A stretch of 64,000 nt of DNA. It comes from an uncultured Verrucomicrobia subdivision 3 bacterium. Lineage in GTDB: Bacteria > Verrucomicrobiota > Verrucomicrobiia > Limisphaerales > DASXHY01. The translations under genes and the position numbers were made by a program. A model generated the notes under the pieces. The model saw only the letters and a list, made by a program, of their open reading frames with translations. It did not search any database and had not been told where the DNA came from. The stretch lies in assembly GCA_937890005.1 (NCBI GenBank), contig CALBZA010000074.1, positions 4,651-68,650 of the forward strand, in the 5' to 3' direction. This document shows, in pieces, positions 26,007-34,699 of the stretch; within the stretch, counting starts at the first letter, position 1; each line of letters begins with the position of its first letter.

Positions 26007-26720
26007 ATGAGCCGCGAAGCAATTGAAATGTCTGTTGAATCCGTCACGGTCGAAGTTTCCGACACGAAAACGGTCCGCCTGACCTGGCCGGAAGGATACA
26101 ATCCTGATTTCAAGACCGGCCAGTTCATCACCTGTTTCTGGCCGGATGAACCGAGTTACAAACGAGCCTATTCGCTTTCGTCCTGCGCGCTGGACCGCGG
26201 TTTCTACGAATTCACCGTGAGGCGCGACGGAAAGATGGGCACGCGGATCGTCGATTGGATCAAGCCGGGTCAAAAGATGATGGTGCTGCCGCCGACGGGA
26301 AGATTTCTGCCTGTCTGGGAACCGAACAAGCATTTGATCTGCATCGCCGGCGGATCGGGCGTGACGCCGTTCCGCGGATTCGTTCGGGAGGCAACGCGCC
26401 GGAAACTGGAAACGAAGATCACGATCCTCTACAGCGTGCGCACCACCAACGACATCATCTTCAACGAAGAATTCCGCGCGCTGGAGAAGGAGAATCCCAA
26501 TTTCAAATTTGAAGTCACCTGCACACGTCTGGCGGAACAGGATTCGTGGACCGGCCGACGCGGACGCATCGATCCCGCCTGGTTGAAAGAACACGCGAAG
26601 GACCTTCAGAACACCGTGTTTTATGCGTGCGGCCCGAACGCGCTGGTGGAGTTCGCGGAAGGAATCGTTTTCGAACTCGGAGTTCCCAAGCAGCAGATGA
26701 AAACGGAAAAGTGGGGCTAG
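26007..26720 (+). CDS. Ferredoxin-NADP reductase-like flavoprotein
   Basis: A 237-aa FAD enzyme; ATG 26007 is chosen so the first strand (VESVTVEVSDTKTVRLTW) lies near the N-terminus. FAD is bound by RAYSLSS, and NAD(P) by AGGSGVTPFRGF and the C-terminal YACGPNALVEFA. There is no ferredoxin domain attached, unlike many oxygenase reductases, so a separate iron-sulfur partner is expected. It is divergent from the NfnAB-like pair, with 131 bases between starts, and the three may share a redox-related promoter region. The exact partner is unknown. Confidence 0.78.
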   Translation: MSREAIEMSVESVTVEVSDTKTVRLTWPEGYNPDFKTGQFITCFWPDEPSYKRAYSLSSCALDRGFYEFTVRRDGKMGTRIVDWIKPGQKMMVLPPTGRFLPVWEPNKHLICIAGGSGVTPFRGFVREATRRKLETKITILYSVRTTNDIIFNEEFRALEKENPNFKFEVTCTRLAEQDSWTGRRGRIDPAWLKEHAKDLQNTVFYACGPNALVEFAEGIVFELGVPKQQMKTEKWG

Positions 26721-26747
26721 TTTTCCCACAGGCAATGGCTGTCGTTT

Positions 26748-26776
26748 ATCTGTGTTTCATCTGTGCCCTCTGTGGC
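26748..26776. repeat. 10-bp word run before gcvT
   Basis: ATCTGTGTTTC, ATCTGTGCCC, TCTGTGGC: a diverged run of the same word family as at 6.3, 15.2 and 23.4 kb. Confidence 0.5.
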
Positions 26777-26833
26777 TTAAGAGCCTAAAGTCTCTCTTCC
26801 CATTCACGCACTTCGGTTCTATTGTCACCGGCC

Positions 26834-27964
26834 ATGTTGAAACGGACACCTTTGTTTGAGGCACATCAGAAGCTGGGCGGCAAACTGATCGAATTCGGCG
26901 GCTGGGAAATGCCGGTGCAATACACCAGCATCACGGACGAACATCTCGCCGTTCGGAATGCGGCCGGCATTTTCGACATTTCGCACATGGGCGAAATCAC
27001 GGTCAGCGGAGACGCTGCCGCCGAATTTCTGAATTCGGTTCTCACCAACGACATCCGGAAACTTTCGCCGGGCGAAGGTCAGTACACGCTCATGTGCAAC
27101 GAGCGCGGCGGAGTGGTGGACGATCTGTATGCCTACCAGCTTTCGGGCAATGTGTTTTTTCTCGTGGTCAATGCCTCGCGAACTCCCGACGATGTCCAGT
27201 GGCTGCAAAAACAATGGGAAGCCTTTCCGAAGAAGGCCGACGTGCACATGACCGATGCCTCGCACAATTACGCCGCCGTGGCAGTGCAGGGACCGCGCGT
27301 GGCGGAATTTATCAATGAATGCATCACCATTCCATCGACCTCCGGCATGCGCGTTGCGAAGGTAACCGATTTGAAAAAGAACCAGATTGGAGGCTTTCCG
27401 TGTCATGGCGCGAGCGTGCTGGTGTCGCGCACCGGTTATACAGGCGAAGACGGATTTGAAATCGTGGGACGCGACGATTCCATTCTGCACATCTGGAATC
27501 TCCTGCTGGAGAAGGGAAAGCCGTTCGGAATCAAACCGTGCGGATTGGGCGCGCGCGACACGTTGCGGACGGAAATGTGTTATCCACTTTACGGCCATGA
27601 GCTGGACGAAAACACCACGCCGATCGAAGCCGGTGTCGGCTTTTTTGTTGGGCTCGATAAAGGTGAATTTGTCGGACGCCCCGTGCTCGCGGATCAGAAG
27701 GCTAATGGCGTGAAGAAGAAGTGCGTCGCTTTCAAGATGGCCGAAAAATCCGCACCGCCACGTCCGCATTATCCGATTTGGGTCAACGGAGCAAAGGCCG
27801 GTGAAGTGGTGAGCGGAACACAAAGTCCTTCGCTCAACGCGGGCATTGGACTCGGTTACGTGCCGCCGGAGTTCAGCAAAGCTGGAACGGAAATCGAAAT
27901 TGAGATTCGCGGCAGACGATCGAAAGCCGTCATCGTTCCCAAGCCGATTTATCGAAAAGGATAA
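26834..27964 (+). CDS. gcvT: Aminomethyltransferase, glycine cleavage T protein
   Basis: A 376-aa folate-dependent enzyme that releases ammonia from the aminomethyl group on lipoyl-GcvH and forms methylene-tetrahydrofolate. ATG 26834 gives the standard start MLKRTPLFEAHQKLGGKLIE. Conserved parts are FGGWEMPVQY, GIFDISHMGEI, the folate-site region CNERGGVVDDLYAYQL, the residues around YAAVAVQGPR, SRTGYTGEDGFEI, LGARDTLRTEMCYPLYGHEL and GTQSPSLNAGIGLGYV. It leads the set gcvT, gcvH, glutaredoxin-like, lipA. The P protein is not in the window. Confidence 0.95.
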   Translation: MLKRTPLFEAHQKLGGKLIEFGGWEMPVQYTSITDEHLAVRNAAGIFDISHMGEITVSGDAAAEFLNSVLTNDIRKLSPGEGQYTLMCNERGGVVDDLYAYQLSGNVFFLVVNASRTPDDVQWLQKQWEAFPKKADVHMTDASHNYAAVAVQGPRVAEFINECITIPSTSGMRVAKVTDLKKNQIGGFPCHGASVLVSRTGYTGEDGFEIVGRDDSILHIWNLLLEKGKPFGIKPCGLGARDTLRTEMCYPLYGHELDENTTPIEAGVGFFVGLDKGEFVGRPVLADQKANGVKKKCVAFKMAEKSAPPRPHYPIWVNGAKAGEVVSGTQSPSLNAGIGLGYVPPEFSKAGTEIEIEIRGRRSKAVIVPKPIYRKG

Positions 27965-28090
27965 ATGGTTTCTTTCCGTGCAGGGCAGTCCTGAAAGCCC
28001 GCCGTATATCGCTGCCATTCAACTCAGGGAAAATTCCAATTGTGAATCCCTTCGATCCGCGTAATCTGCGGGCGAATTTTCTTTGAAAAT

Positions 28091-28474
28091 ATGAGTAACG
28101 TTCCTTCCGATCTCAAATACGCGAAGTCGCACGAGTGGGTCCGCGTCGCCGGCGACGTCGCGACTGTCGGCATCACCGACCACGCCCAGCACGAGCTGAC
28201 CGATGTGGTGTTCGTCGAGCTGCCCGAATCCGGCCGCAAGGTCAAAGCCGGCGAAGCCTGCGCCGTCGTGGAATCAGTGAAAACCGCGAGCGACATCTAC
28301 TCTCCGGTTTCAGGAGAGATCATTGAGGTCAACAAAACCGTGGCCGACAATCCGGCGCTGGTGAACACCGATCCTTACAATGGCGGCTGGTTCTACAAAA
28401 TCCGGCTGTCCGACGCTGCTGAACTGAACAGCCTGCTCGCACCCGATGCCTACAAGGCGCAGATCGGTGGTTGA
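28091..28474 (+). CDS. gcvH: Glycine cleavage system H protein
   Basis: A 127-aa lipoyl carrier that shuttles the aminomethyl and reduced lipoyl groups between P, T and L proteins. LKYAKSHEWVRV, VGITDHAQHELTDVVFVELP and the lipoylated lysine Lys64 in VVESVKTASDIYSPVSGEI are all present, as is NPALVNTDPYNGGWFYKI. It lies 126 bases after gcvT on the same strand and shortly before lipA, whose product makes the lipoyl group it needs. Length is typical. Confidence 0.95.
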   Translation: MSNVPSDLKYAKSHEWVRVAGDVATVGITDHAQHELTDVVFVELPESGRKVKAGEACAVVESVKTASDIYSPVSGEIIEVNKTVADNPALVNTDPYNGGWFYKIRLSDAAELNSLLAPDAYKAQIGG

Positions 28475-28529
28475 TAAGTTTCGCCGCCGCGTCCATTGAA
28501 ATTTCCCGGATGTCCGCCAGTTTATACTC

Positions 28530-28793
28530 GTGAAAGCAAAACGGATCCGACTCTTCATCAAGCCGTATTGCGGCTGGTGTCACAAGGCGATGCGCTGGCT
28601 CGATGAACATGACGTTCAATACGAAAGGATCGATGTCATGGCAGATGAAGCGGCGTTCGATGAAATGATCCGCATCTCCGGCCAGGATCTCGCGCCCGTC
28701 ATGGATGTCGATGGCGATATCCTTGCCGACTTCGGTCCCGAACAGCTCGAACCTTTCTTCCGCAGACTCGAAAAGAAAAATGCCCGCGCCTAG
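28530..28793 (+). CDS. Glutaredoxin-like thiol-disulfide protein
   Basis: An 87-aa protein starting at GTG 28530 (KAKRIRLFIKPYCGWCHK). The dithiol active site is CGWC (Cys14, Cys17) at the end of the first strand, followed by ERIDVMADEAAFDEMIRISG and a cis-proline region (LAPVMDVDGDILADFGPEQL), giving a complete thioredoxin/glutaredoxin fold. Its last 14 bases overlap the start of lipA, so translation is probably coupled. A thiol redox protein coupled to lipoyl synthase might help supply or repair iron-sulfur clusters or keep lipoyl thiols reduced; this is inference from position only. Confidence 0.8.
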   Translation: MKAKRIRLFIKPYCGWCHKAMRWLDEHDVQYERIDVMADEAAFDEMIRISGQDLAPVMDVDGDILADFGPEQLEPFFRRLEKKNARA

Positions 28794-29673
28794 CCTCACC
28801 GAACTCAAGCCTCGTCCGCGCCTGCCTGAATGGCTGCGCATCAAGCTGCCGACCTCCGACACGTTTTCGCACACGCGTTCGCTGCTGGACGAACTGAAGC
28901 TGCACACCGTTTGCGAAAGCGCCAAGTGTCCGAATCATTGGGAATGCTGGAGCAAGGGAACCGCGACGTTCATGATCGCCGGCGATCGCTGCACCCGTGC
29001 CTGCGGATTCTGCGCGGTTTCAACGGCGAAACCCCTTCCGCTCGAAGAGGACGAGCCGAAGCGCGTGGCGGAAGCGACGCGGCGGATGCGATTGCGTCAT
29101 GTTGTGATCACCGCCGTGGCCCGAGACGATCTGAAGGACGGCGGCGCCGAACATTTCCGAAACACGATCGAAGCCGTTCGCGAACTCAATCCCGGAGTTG
29201 TCATTGAAGTTCTCACGCCTGATTTCAACGACAGCGACAGTTGCATCGACAACGTTCTCCGCGCTCGTCCGCACATTTTCAATCACAACCTCGAAACGGT
29301 TCGTCGCCTCACGCCTGATGTTCGGCATCGCGCCACCTACGATCGGTCGCTGAGTGTTTTGAAGAAAGTGAAGGAGCGGGCGGATTATCGCGTTTTCACC
29401 AAGTCCGGCATGATGCTGGGACTGGGTGAAAGGGAGGACGAAGTGATCGAAGCGATGCGCGATCTTCGTGCAGCCGGATGCGATATCTTGACGCTCGGAC
29501 AATATCTTCAACCGACGATTCGGCATCTGCCGGTGGTGGAGTTTGTGAGGCCGGAGACATTTGCAAAGTTTGGGGAACTGGCGAAGGAGATGGGCTTCAT
29601 CCACGTCGCAAGCGGTCCGATGGTTCGCAGCTCGTATCACGCCGACGAATTCAATTCGCCAGTCAGTTGCTGA
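28780..29673 (+). CDS. lipA: Lipoyl synthase
   Basis: A 297-aa radical-SAM enzyme that inserts two sulfurs into protein-bound octanoate. ATG 28780 (MPAPSLTELKPRPRLPEWL) lies inside the end of the glutaredoxin-like gene. The auxiliary cluster is bound by Cys45, Cys50 and Cys56 (CESAKCPNHWEC), the SAM cluster by Cys71, Cys75 and Cys78 (CTRACGFC), and the C-terminal Ser of SGPMVRSSYHAD completes the auxiliary site. VLTPDFNDS, FNHNLETV and TKSGMMLGLGE are typical. With gcvT and gcvH upstream it forms a glycine-cleavage/lipoylation unit; lipB is not adjacent. Confidence 0.95.
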   Translation: MPAPSLTELKPRPRLPEWLRIKLPTSDTFSHTRSLLDELKLHTVCESAKCPNHWECWSKGTATFMIAGDRCTRACGFCAVSTAKPLPLEEDEPKRVAEATRRMRLRHVVITAVARDDLKDGGAEHFRNTIEAVRELNPGVVIEVLTPDFNDSDSCIDNVLRARPHIFNHNLETVRRLTPDVRHRATYDRSLSVLKKVKERADYRVFTKSGMMLGLGEREDEVIEAMRDLRAAGCDILTLGQYLQPTIRHLPVVEFVRPETFAKFGELAKEMGFIHVASGPMVRSSYHADEFNSPVSC

Positions 29674-29858
29674 GAAGCCTTTATCGAGGTGCAGTTGGAA
29701 ACAGGGAAAATCCTCGGTCTGCAGGAGGATCTTCTGAAGTTGCTGTGAACCAAGTTGAAAATCAGCAACTGCGTTTTCTCTTTCTGGCCCTTCCTCTAGC
29801 GAGCTTCTTTTTTTTACCGTCGCGATTCTTCCGGCGAGTCTTTGGGACGGCTGTTCTC

Positions 29859-29884
29859 TACCATACGACATACGTCGTATGGTA
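29859..29884. promoter_or_regulatory. 26-bp palindrome, putative operator upstream of prepilin-like gene
   Basis: TACCATACGAC (29859-29869) and GTCGTATGGTA (29874-29884) are perfect 11-bp arms around ATAC. The inner 14-mer GACATACGTCGTAT (29867-29880) recurs exactly at 34532-34545. It lies 107 bases before the start of the prepilin-like gene, in an otherwise empty 318-base spacer (29674-29991). Size and symmetry suit a dimeric repressor. Confidence 0.6.
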
Positions 29885-29991
29885 GGCGTTTATTCTACCC
29901 GGCAAAGTGCGGAAGCAATTCAAACTAACCCACGCGCATTCTCGAGACTGGATATAAATTTCAGGTGATCCAGCAGCATTTGGAGGCGCGA

Positions 29992-30828
29992 ATGAAATTA
30001 AGTCAGGCAAAACGTATGAAGAACCATTCAAGGCGCGGAAAAGTCAGATCGTCCGGTTTCACACTGATTGAACTCCTTGTCGTGATCGCGATCATTGCGA
30101 TCCTTGCGGCCATGCTGCTGCCGGCGCTCAGTCAAGCGAAGGAAAAGGCCAAGCGCACAACGTGTTTGAACAATCTGAAGCAAATTGGAATCGGCATCAC
30201 AATTTACGCCGGCGAAAATCAGGACAAGGTTTTGCCCGTGCGGTTGGATGTGCTGAACACCTTGACCGATCCAGGCCTTGCTGCTGCCAAGGACGTTGGC
30301 CTTCTCGCCACCGCCTCAGGTGGCGTCACCAGAACTCCAAACGTCTGGTGCTGTCCGAGCCGGCGCGACATGCCCCAGTATGAAGCCTCTGCCCAGCCGC
30401 CGCAGTGGGTGATCGGATACAACTATTTCGGAGGATTGAGCAGCTGGAATACACCCGCAGGGAGTTTCCGAAGCTATAGCCCGATCAAACTTTCCACTTC
30501 GAAGCCCTATTATGCTCTCGCTGCGGATGCCATCATCAGAATGGGAGATCGCACCACCGGAAAATGGGCGGACCAGGCGGTCGCAAAAACGGATCCTCGA
30601 TACTGGGTGTATGCCGACTGTCCTCCTCACAGAAAAAATAATGTTCCTGCGGGAGGGAATATCCTGTTGGTAGATGGATCGGCAGAGTGGAAAAAATTCA
30701 ACCTGTGGTATGTGTTTTCAACCCGTGCGGGCGCTTATGGCCGAACGGATACATTTTGGGCCCAGGAATCCACCGACTTTCAGGAAGCTGCACTGAATAA
30801 CGCATTGAACGGACTCGCATTGAAGTGA
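29992..30828 (+). CDS. Prepilin-type N-terminal cleavage/methylation domain protein
   Basis: A 278-aa protein of the large pseudopilin-like family expanded in Verrucomicrobiota and Planctomycetes. ATG 29992 has GGAGG at 29982-29986. A basic leader is followed by the type IV prepilin peptidase site and hydrophobic stalk (GFTLIELLVVIAIIAILAAM, residues about 22-41), with Glu at position 5 of the mature protein. The C-terminal region contains a degenerate form of the family's closing motif (GGNILLVDGSAEW), with a histidine upstream (PPHRKNN). Beside it lie a GH2 hydrolase and an AraC regulator, a common context. A role in surface polysaccharide capture is speculative. Confidence 0.88.
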   Translation: MKLSQAKRMKNHSRRGKVRSSGFTLIELLVVIAIIAILAAMLLPALSQAKEKAKRTTCLNNLKQIGIGITIYAGENQDKVLPVRLDVLNTLTDPGLAAAKDVGLLATASGGVTRTPNVWCCPSRRDMPQYEASAQPPQWVIGYNYFGGLSSWNTPAGSFRSYSPIKLSTSKPYYALAADAIIRMGDRTTGKWADQAVAKTDPRYWVYADCPPHRKNNVPAGGNILLVDGSAEWKKFNLWYVFSTRAGAYGRTDTFWAQESTDFQEAALNNALNGLALK

Positions 30829-30942
30829 TCGTTCAGTTGGCGGCCGGTTGACGACAGTTGACGATAGGCTCCCATTTCACGGGTGCCTGTCATTTGTCAA
30901 TGGGCTGCGGAGCAGTTTCTGTCAGATCAGACCGAGACATTC

Positions 30943-33666
30943 TCACGGACGCAGAGCTTTGATCGAAATTGATTTCGCCTCCAGTCCGTCAGCCTTCGCG
31001 ACAATTCGAATCGTGCCGGTCGTTCCCGACTTGGCGCGCACAATCACCAGGCATCGCCCGTTGAAGGCATTCCGGCTGTGGGAAGGGAACGGTTCGAAGT
31101 TGGTGGGATCGCCATTGTCGGTCGCGACGATTTCACCGGGACCTTCGATTGAGAATTGAATTCGGTTGTTCGCACGAGGTGCCATTCGTCCGTTGGCATC
31201 GGTGACCGTGACCGAAATGAATGAGAGATCGAGGCCGTCAGCTTTGATTCGATCGCGATCTGCCTCCAGCTTCAATTTGGCCGGAGCGCCAGCGGTGGGT
31301 GTCTCCGAGGTCGCCCATTTCCGGCCATTCTTATACGCGACGACTTTCACCGTTCCCGGCTGGTAAACCAGATCATCCCAACGCAGGCGATACTCGTACT
31401 GACCTTTCTTTTTTCGTCCGAGAGATTTTCCATTGAGGAACAGCTCGGCTTCATCGCCTGAGGTGAACACGTGAACCGGTGTGACCTGTCCCACGCGTTC
31501 AGGCCAGGTCCAGTGTGGAAGAATGTGAACGAACTTCAGGTCCGGACGCCATCGCGACTGATAAAGGTAAAAACGGTCCTTCTTGAAACCGGCCAGATCG
31601 ATCACGCCGAAATACGAGCTTCGTGAAGAATAGTAGGGCGTCGGTTCGCCGAGGTAATCCCATCCTGACCAGACGAACTCTCCGGCGACAAACGGATGTC
31701 GATCCTGTGCTGCAAAAACCTTGTCCGCTGTGGATCCAAAATCAGCCGCGTGCAGTTCATAAGCACTGACGTGGCGCCGCTTTGAATCACCGCCCAATCC
31801 GTCTTTCACCGGCGCGCTGAGTCCATCGAAAACGGGGAACAGATATTCGCCACGACTGCTGAGTGCGGCCGCTGTTTCGCTGCTGAGAATGACCTTGTCC
31901 GGAAATTTCTCGCGGAACGGCGTGTACTGTGGCGGCGTGCGAATGCCTTGCATTCCTTCATGAGCCGGTGTGTCGCGGATGCCTTCGCCCTGGTAATTCA
32001 AGCTGATGACATCAACGACAGCGGGCAACGGCATGTCGGGTTTGGCCCAGTTCATTGCTGAAGTAGTGGGTCGCGTCGGGTCTTCGTCGTGAGCAATGTC
32101 GCAAAGCCGGCGGGCAACCGCGGCACCTTCTTCGCCCGTGTATTGTTCGCCGACTTCGTTTCCGACGCTCCAGAGAATGACGGAAGGATGGTTGCGATCG
32201 CGCCGGATCATGGCGCGAAGATCCTGCTCGTGCCAGTCCGGGAAAATCAGATGCGAATCGAGCGGAGTCTTTTTCCGTTCCCAGATGTCGAAAATCTCGT
32301 CCACGACCAGGAATCCCATTTCGTCCGTCAGATCGAGCAGTTCCGGCGCGGGCGGATTGTGGCTCATGCGAATCGCGTTGCATCCCATTTCGCGCAGCAG
32401 CTCCAACTGGCGCTGTGCCGCGCGTTGATTGTAAGCGGCACCAAGGGCTCCGAGATCGTGATGCTGGTTGGCGCCGCGAATAGGGATCCGTTCGCCATTC
32501 ACCAGAATGCCGCGAGCAGGATCGAAGCGAAGTTCGCGGATGCCAAATCGGGTTTCATAGCGATCAATTGGTTGTCCGTCGCGTGTAACGGCGACGACCG
32601 CAAGATAACGATGTGGCTTCTGCGTCGGCGGCGGTCCCCACAGTTTCGGTTTCAAGATTTCAGTTTCGATTTCGGCGAACGCATCTTGCGCGGCAGCAAT
32701 TCGCAATTGAACCGGCTCAGATCTGGCGACCGCGCGTGAACCTTTTTTTCCATCCAGATCGATCGGGAAAATCTCAGCGGAAACAATTACATCGACGGCT
32801 TCCTTCGAATCGTTGTCCAGGTTGATTCGCAAATTCACGGTGGCGCGTTCGGGCGAAACTTTGGGCGTCGTTATGAATGTTCCCAAATGTGCGACATGAA
32901 TGGGCGCGGTTTTGACGAGCCAGACATTACGATAGATTCCGCCGCCGGGATACCAGCGGGAGGAGTCGGGCGGATTATCGAGCCGGATCGCGAGCTGGTT
33001 CGTGCCGCCCGGCACGACATACGGAGTGAGATCGATTCGCCAGGACGAGTATCCAAACGGCCAGCCACCCACGAGTTTTCCATTCAACCAGACGATCGCG
33101 TAAGACATCGCGCCATCGACATCGAGGAAAATGGATTTGCCGGCGTCCGATGCCGAAATGTCCAGCGAGCGGCGATACCATCCGATGCCCGGACTCGGCA
33201 GGCGGCCCATTCCGCCACCGACAATTCTGCCGCTGACGTCAAACGGGCCGGCGATTGCCCAATCGTGCGGAAGGTTGATCTGCGTCCATGAACTGTCATC
33301 GAAGTCAGGTTGTGCGTAACGAGGCTGAACTTTTGGATCGTTGTCAGGGCGTTTGTGGCGTTTTGACGGATCCTTGATGAAGCGGTTGCCTGTCGGAAGA
33401 ATCCACGGTTTCAGAACGTTTTGATTTGTCGCATTAACTTTTTCGGCCTCCGTCGGCCGGCTGTCGGCAGGTTTGTCGTCGTTCCGATCCCGGACGTCGG
33501 GTCGAATGTCGTAAATCAATCCAGCGAAATTTCCATCAGGATCTCCCTTGATGAAATGCCAGCCGTCGTTGATCGAAAGGCGTTCGCGCGACTGGGTTGC
33601 TGTCGCATCCGCACCGGGAAGACCGACGAACAATGAGAGGAGAAGGGCGAGGCCATGTCGGATCAT
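30943..33666 (-). CDS. Secreted GH2 beta-galactosidase
   Basis: A 907-aa glycoside hydrolase family 2 enzyme with signal peptide (GLALLLSLFVGLPGADA). Domain order: sugar-binding jelly roll (about 120-260, DGAMSYAIVWLNGKLVGG), immunoglobulin-like sandwich (about 265-375), TIM barrel (about 380-690) with acid/base Glu near 503 (LWSVGNEVGEQ) and nucleophile Glu near 597 (ILSSETAAAL), then DUF4982-like (HVFTSGDEAELFLNGKSLG) and a final bacterial Ig-like domain. It cleaves terminal beta-galactosides or related linkages outside the cytoplasm. A polar insert at about 55-115 (NDDKPADSRPTEAEK) is unusual. Downstream of an AraC-type regulator on the same strand. Confidence 0.88.
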   Translation of the reverse strand: MIRHGLALLLSLFVGLPGADATATQSRERLSINDGWHFIKGDPDGNFAGLIYDIRPDVRDRNDDKPADSRPTEAEKVNATNQNVLKPWILPTGNRFIKDPSKRHKRPDNDPKVQPRYAQPDFDDSSWTQINLPHDWAIAGPFDVSGRIVGGGMGRLPSPGIGWYRRSLDISASDAGKSIFLDVDGAMSYAIVWLNGKLVGGWPFGYSSWRIDLTPYVVPGGTNQLAIRLDNPPDSSRWYPGGGIYRNVWLVKTAPIHVAHLGTFITTPKVSPERATVNLRINLDNDSKEAVDVIVSAEIFPIDLDGKKGSRAVARSEPVQLRIAAAQDAFAEIETEILKPKLWGPPPTQKPHRYLAVVAVTRDGQPIDRYETRFGIRELRFDPARGILVNGERIPIRGANQHHDLGALGAAYNQRAAQRQLELLREMGCNAIRMSHNPPAPELLDLTDEMGFLVVDEIFDIWERKKTPLDSHLIFPDWHEQDLRAMIRRDRNHPSVILWSVGNEVGEQYTGEEGAAVARRLCDIAHDEDPTRPTTSAMNWAKPDMPLPAVVDVISLNYQGEGIRDTPAHEGMQGIRTPPQYTPFREKFPDKVILSSETAAALSSRGEYLFPVFDGLSAPVKDGLGGDSKRRHVSAYELHAADFGSTADKVFAAQDRHPFVAGEFVWSGWDYLGEPTPYYSSRSSYFGVIDLAGFKKDRFYLYQSRWRPDLKFVHILPHWTWPERVGQVTPVHVFTSGDEAELFLNGKSLGRKKKGQYEYRLRWDDLVYQPGTVKVVAYKNGRKWATSETPTAGAPAKLKLEADRDRIKADGLDLSFISVTVTDANGRMAPRANNRIQFSIEGPGEIVATDNGDPTNFEPFPSHSRNAFNGRCLVIVRAKSGTTGTIRIVAKADGLEAKSISIKALRP

Positions 33667-33778
33667 GGCTCGGGAATAGCCTTTGACTGATGACGGGTCA
33701 AGGCGTTGATGAAGGAAGCAGATCGTTTCCGGAATGATTGCCGAGGCTCCGGATTACAGGCGCAGTCTGACCGACGGG

Positions 33779-34489
33779 TCACGCAGCTGTCATGACCAGA
33801 CGCACGCGGCGGAGAGAAGGAAAGCGTTCGAGATCCCACGTCTTCGGAAATGGAGAATCTGTTTCGGGAACATTTCCATCAGCGGGGGATGAAGTCTCCG
33901 CCTGTTTCATCGCGCGGTAATATTTTGGCGAGAAACCCATCACCAGTTTGAAGCGGCGGGAAAAGTAAAGCGGATCGTCGTAACCGAGACGCGCGGCGAC
34001 CTCCTTCACCTGCAGATCCGTCCCTGTCAGAAGTTCGCAGGCGTGAAGCATTCGGAGCCGGATGAAGAAGTCGATGGGGCTGAATCCCGTCGTTTTCTTG
34101 AACAGGCAGAAAAACTGCGAATAGGAAAGGCCGGCGATCGAGACGAGCGTGGAAACCTGAAGCGGCTCCGCGAGGTGCGCCAGCATGAAATCGATGATGC
34201 TTGCAATCCGGCTTCCTGTGTCGGTGGCCTGTTCCTGCGGCTGCACTGGAAGTGTGGCGTGCGGATGAAGCCGGTCGGACAGGGGTGACTGGAATTCGGC
34301 AACGGCCTGCTGCTTCTGCGAAAAGGAAATGGATGACGACATTCCGGAAACAGAACCCAGAGCTTTTTCGGCGACGGTGGCCAGGCTCGGACCCGCACTC
34401 ATCGGACCGATTTTCAACGCCGCGAGTTTTTCAGACCTGCCGGGAGATGCCGATCCGTTCGGTTGCGCGAGGTGATTGCGAAGATTCAT
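33779..34489 (-). CDS. AraC family transcriptional regulator
   Basis: A 236-aa protein. Residues 1-90 are Ser/Gln/Pro-rich without a recognisable cupin sensor, which is odd for the family. Residues about 95-195 form the paired helix-turn-helix DNA-binding domain (STLVSIAGLSYSQFFCLFKK; VKEVAARLGYDDPLYFSRRF) followed by the family signature GFSPKYYR. A charged tail ends the protein. It lies just upstream of the GH2 gene on the same strand (112-base gap), so local control of galactoside use is likely. The two motif copies at 34527-34603 lie in its promoter region. Confidence 0.85.
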   Translation of the reverse strand: MNLRNHLAQPNGSASPGRSEKLAALKIGPMSAGPSLATVAEKALGSVSGMSSSISFSQKQQAVAEFQSPLSDRLHPHATLPVQPQEQATDTGSRIASIIDFMLAHLAEPLQVSTLVSIAGLSYSQFFCLFKKTTGFSPIDFFIRLRMLHACELLTGTDLQVKEVAARLGYDDPLYFSRRFKLVMGFSPKYYRAMKQAETSSPADGNVPETDSPFPKTWDLERFPSLRRVRLVMTAA

Positions 34490-34526
34490 CGGGGTCAGAG
34501 CTTATCCCAAAGGACGGCGGGCAACG

Positions 34527-34603
34527 CATCTGACATACGTCGTATTTTGGTTTGATGCCGCGCAAACCGCTTCCACGCTTGCGAATACGACGTTTGTCGG
34601 ATG
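34527..34603. promoter_or_regulatory. Inverted pair of the GACATACGTCGTAT motif between divergent regulators
   Basis: CATCTGACATACGTCGTATT (34527-34546) and the opposite-strand AATACGACGTTTGTCGGATG (34584-34603) agree at 18 of 20 positions, with 37 bases between. The core equals that of the palindrome at 29859-29884. The pair lies between the AraC gene (start 34489, minus) and the NarL-type gene (start about 34700, plus), a position suited to controlling both. Confidence 0.6.
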
Positions 34604-34699
34604 TTTAGACGCGGTGATTCGCCTACGCTCCGGGTGACGCAATGAAACGTTTAAGCTGACATGTCTGCACGAATAGCCCAAAGTTCCGACCTGGATTTC

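Noticed and set aside
26825..28018. 397-codon minus-strand frame opposite gcvT
   Set aside because: Shadow of gcvT.
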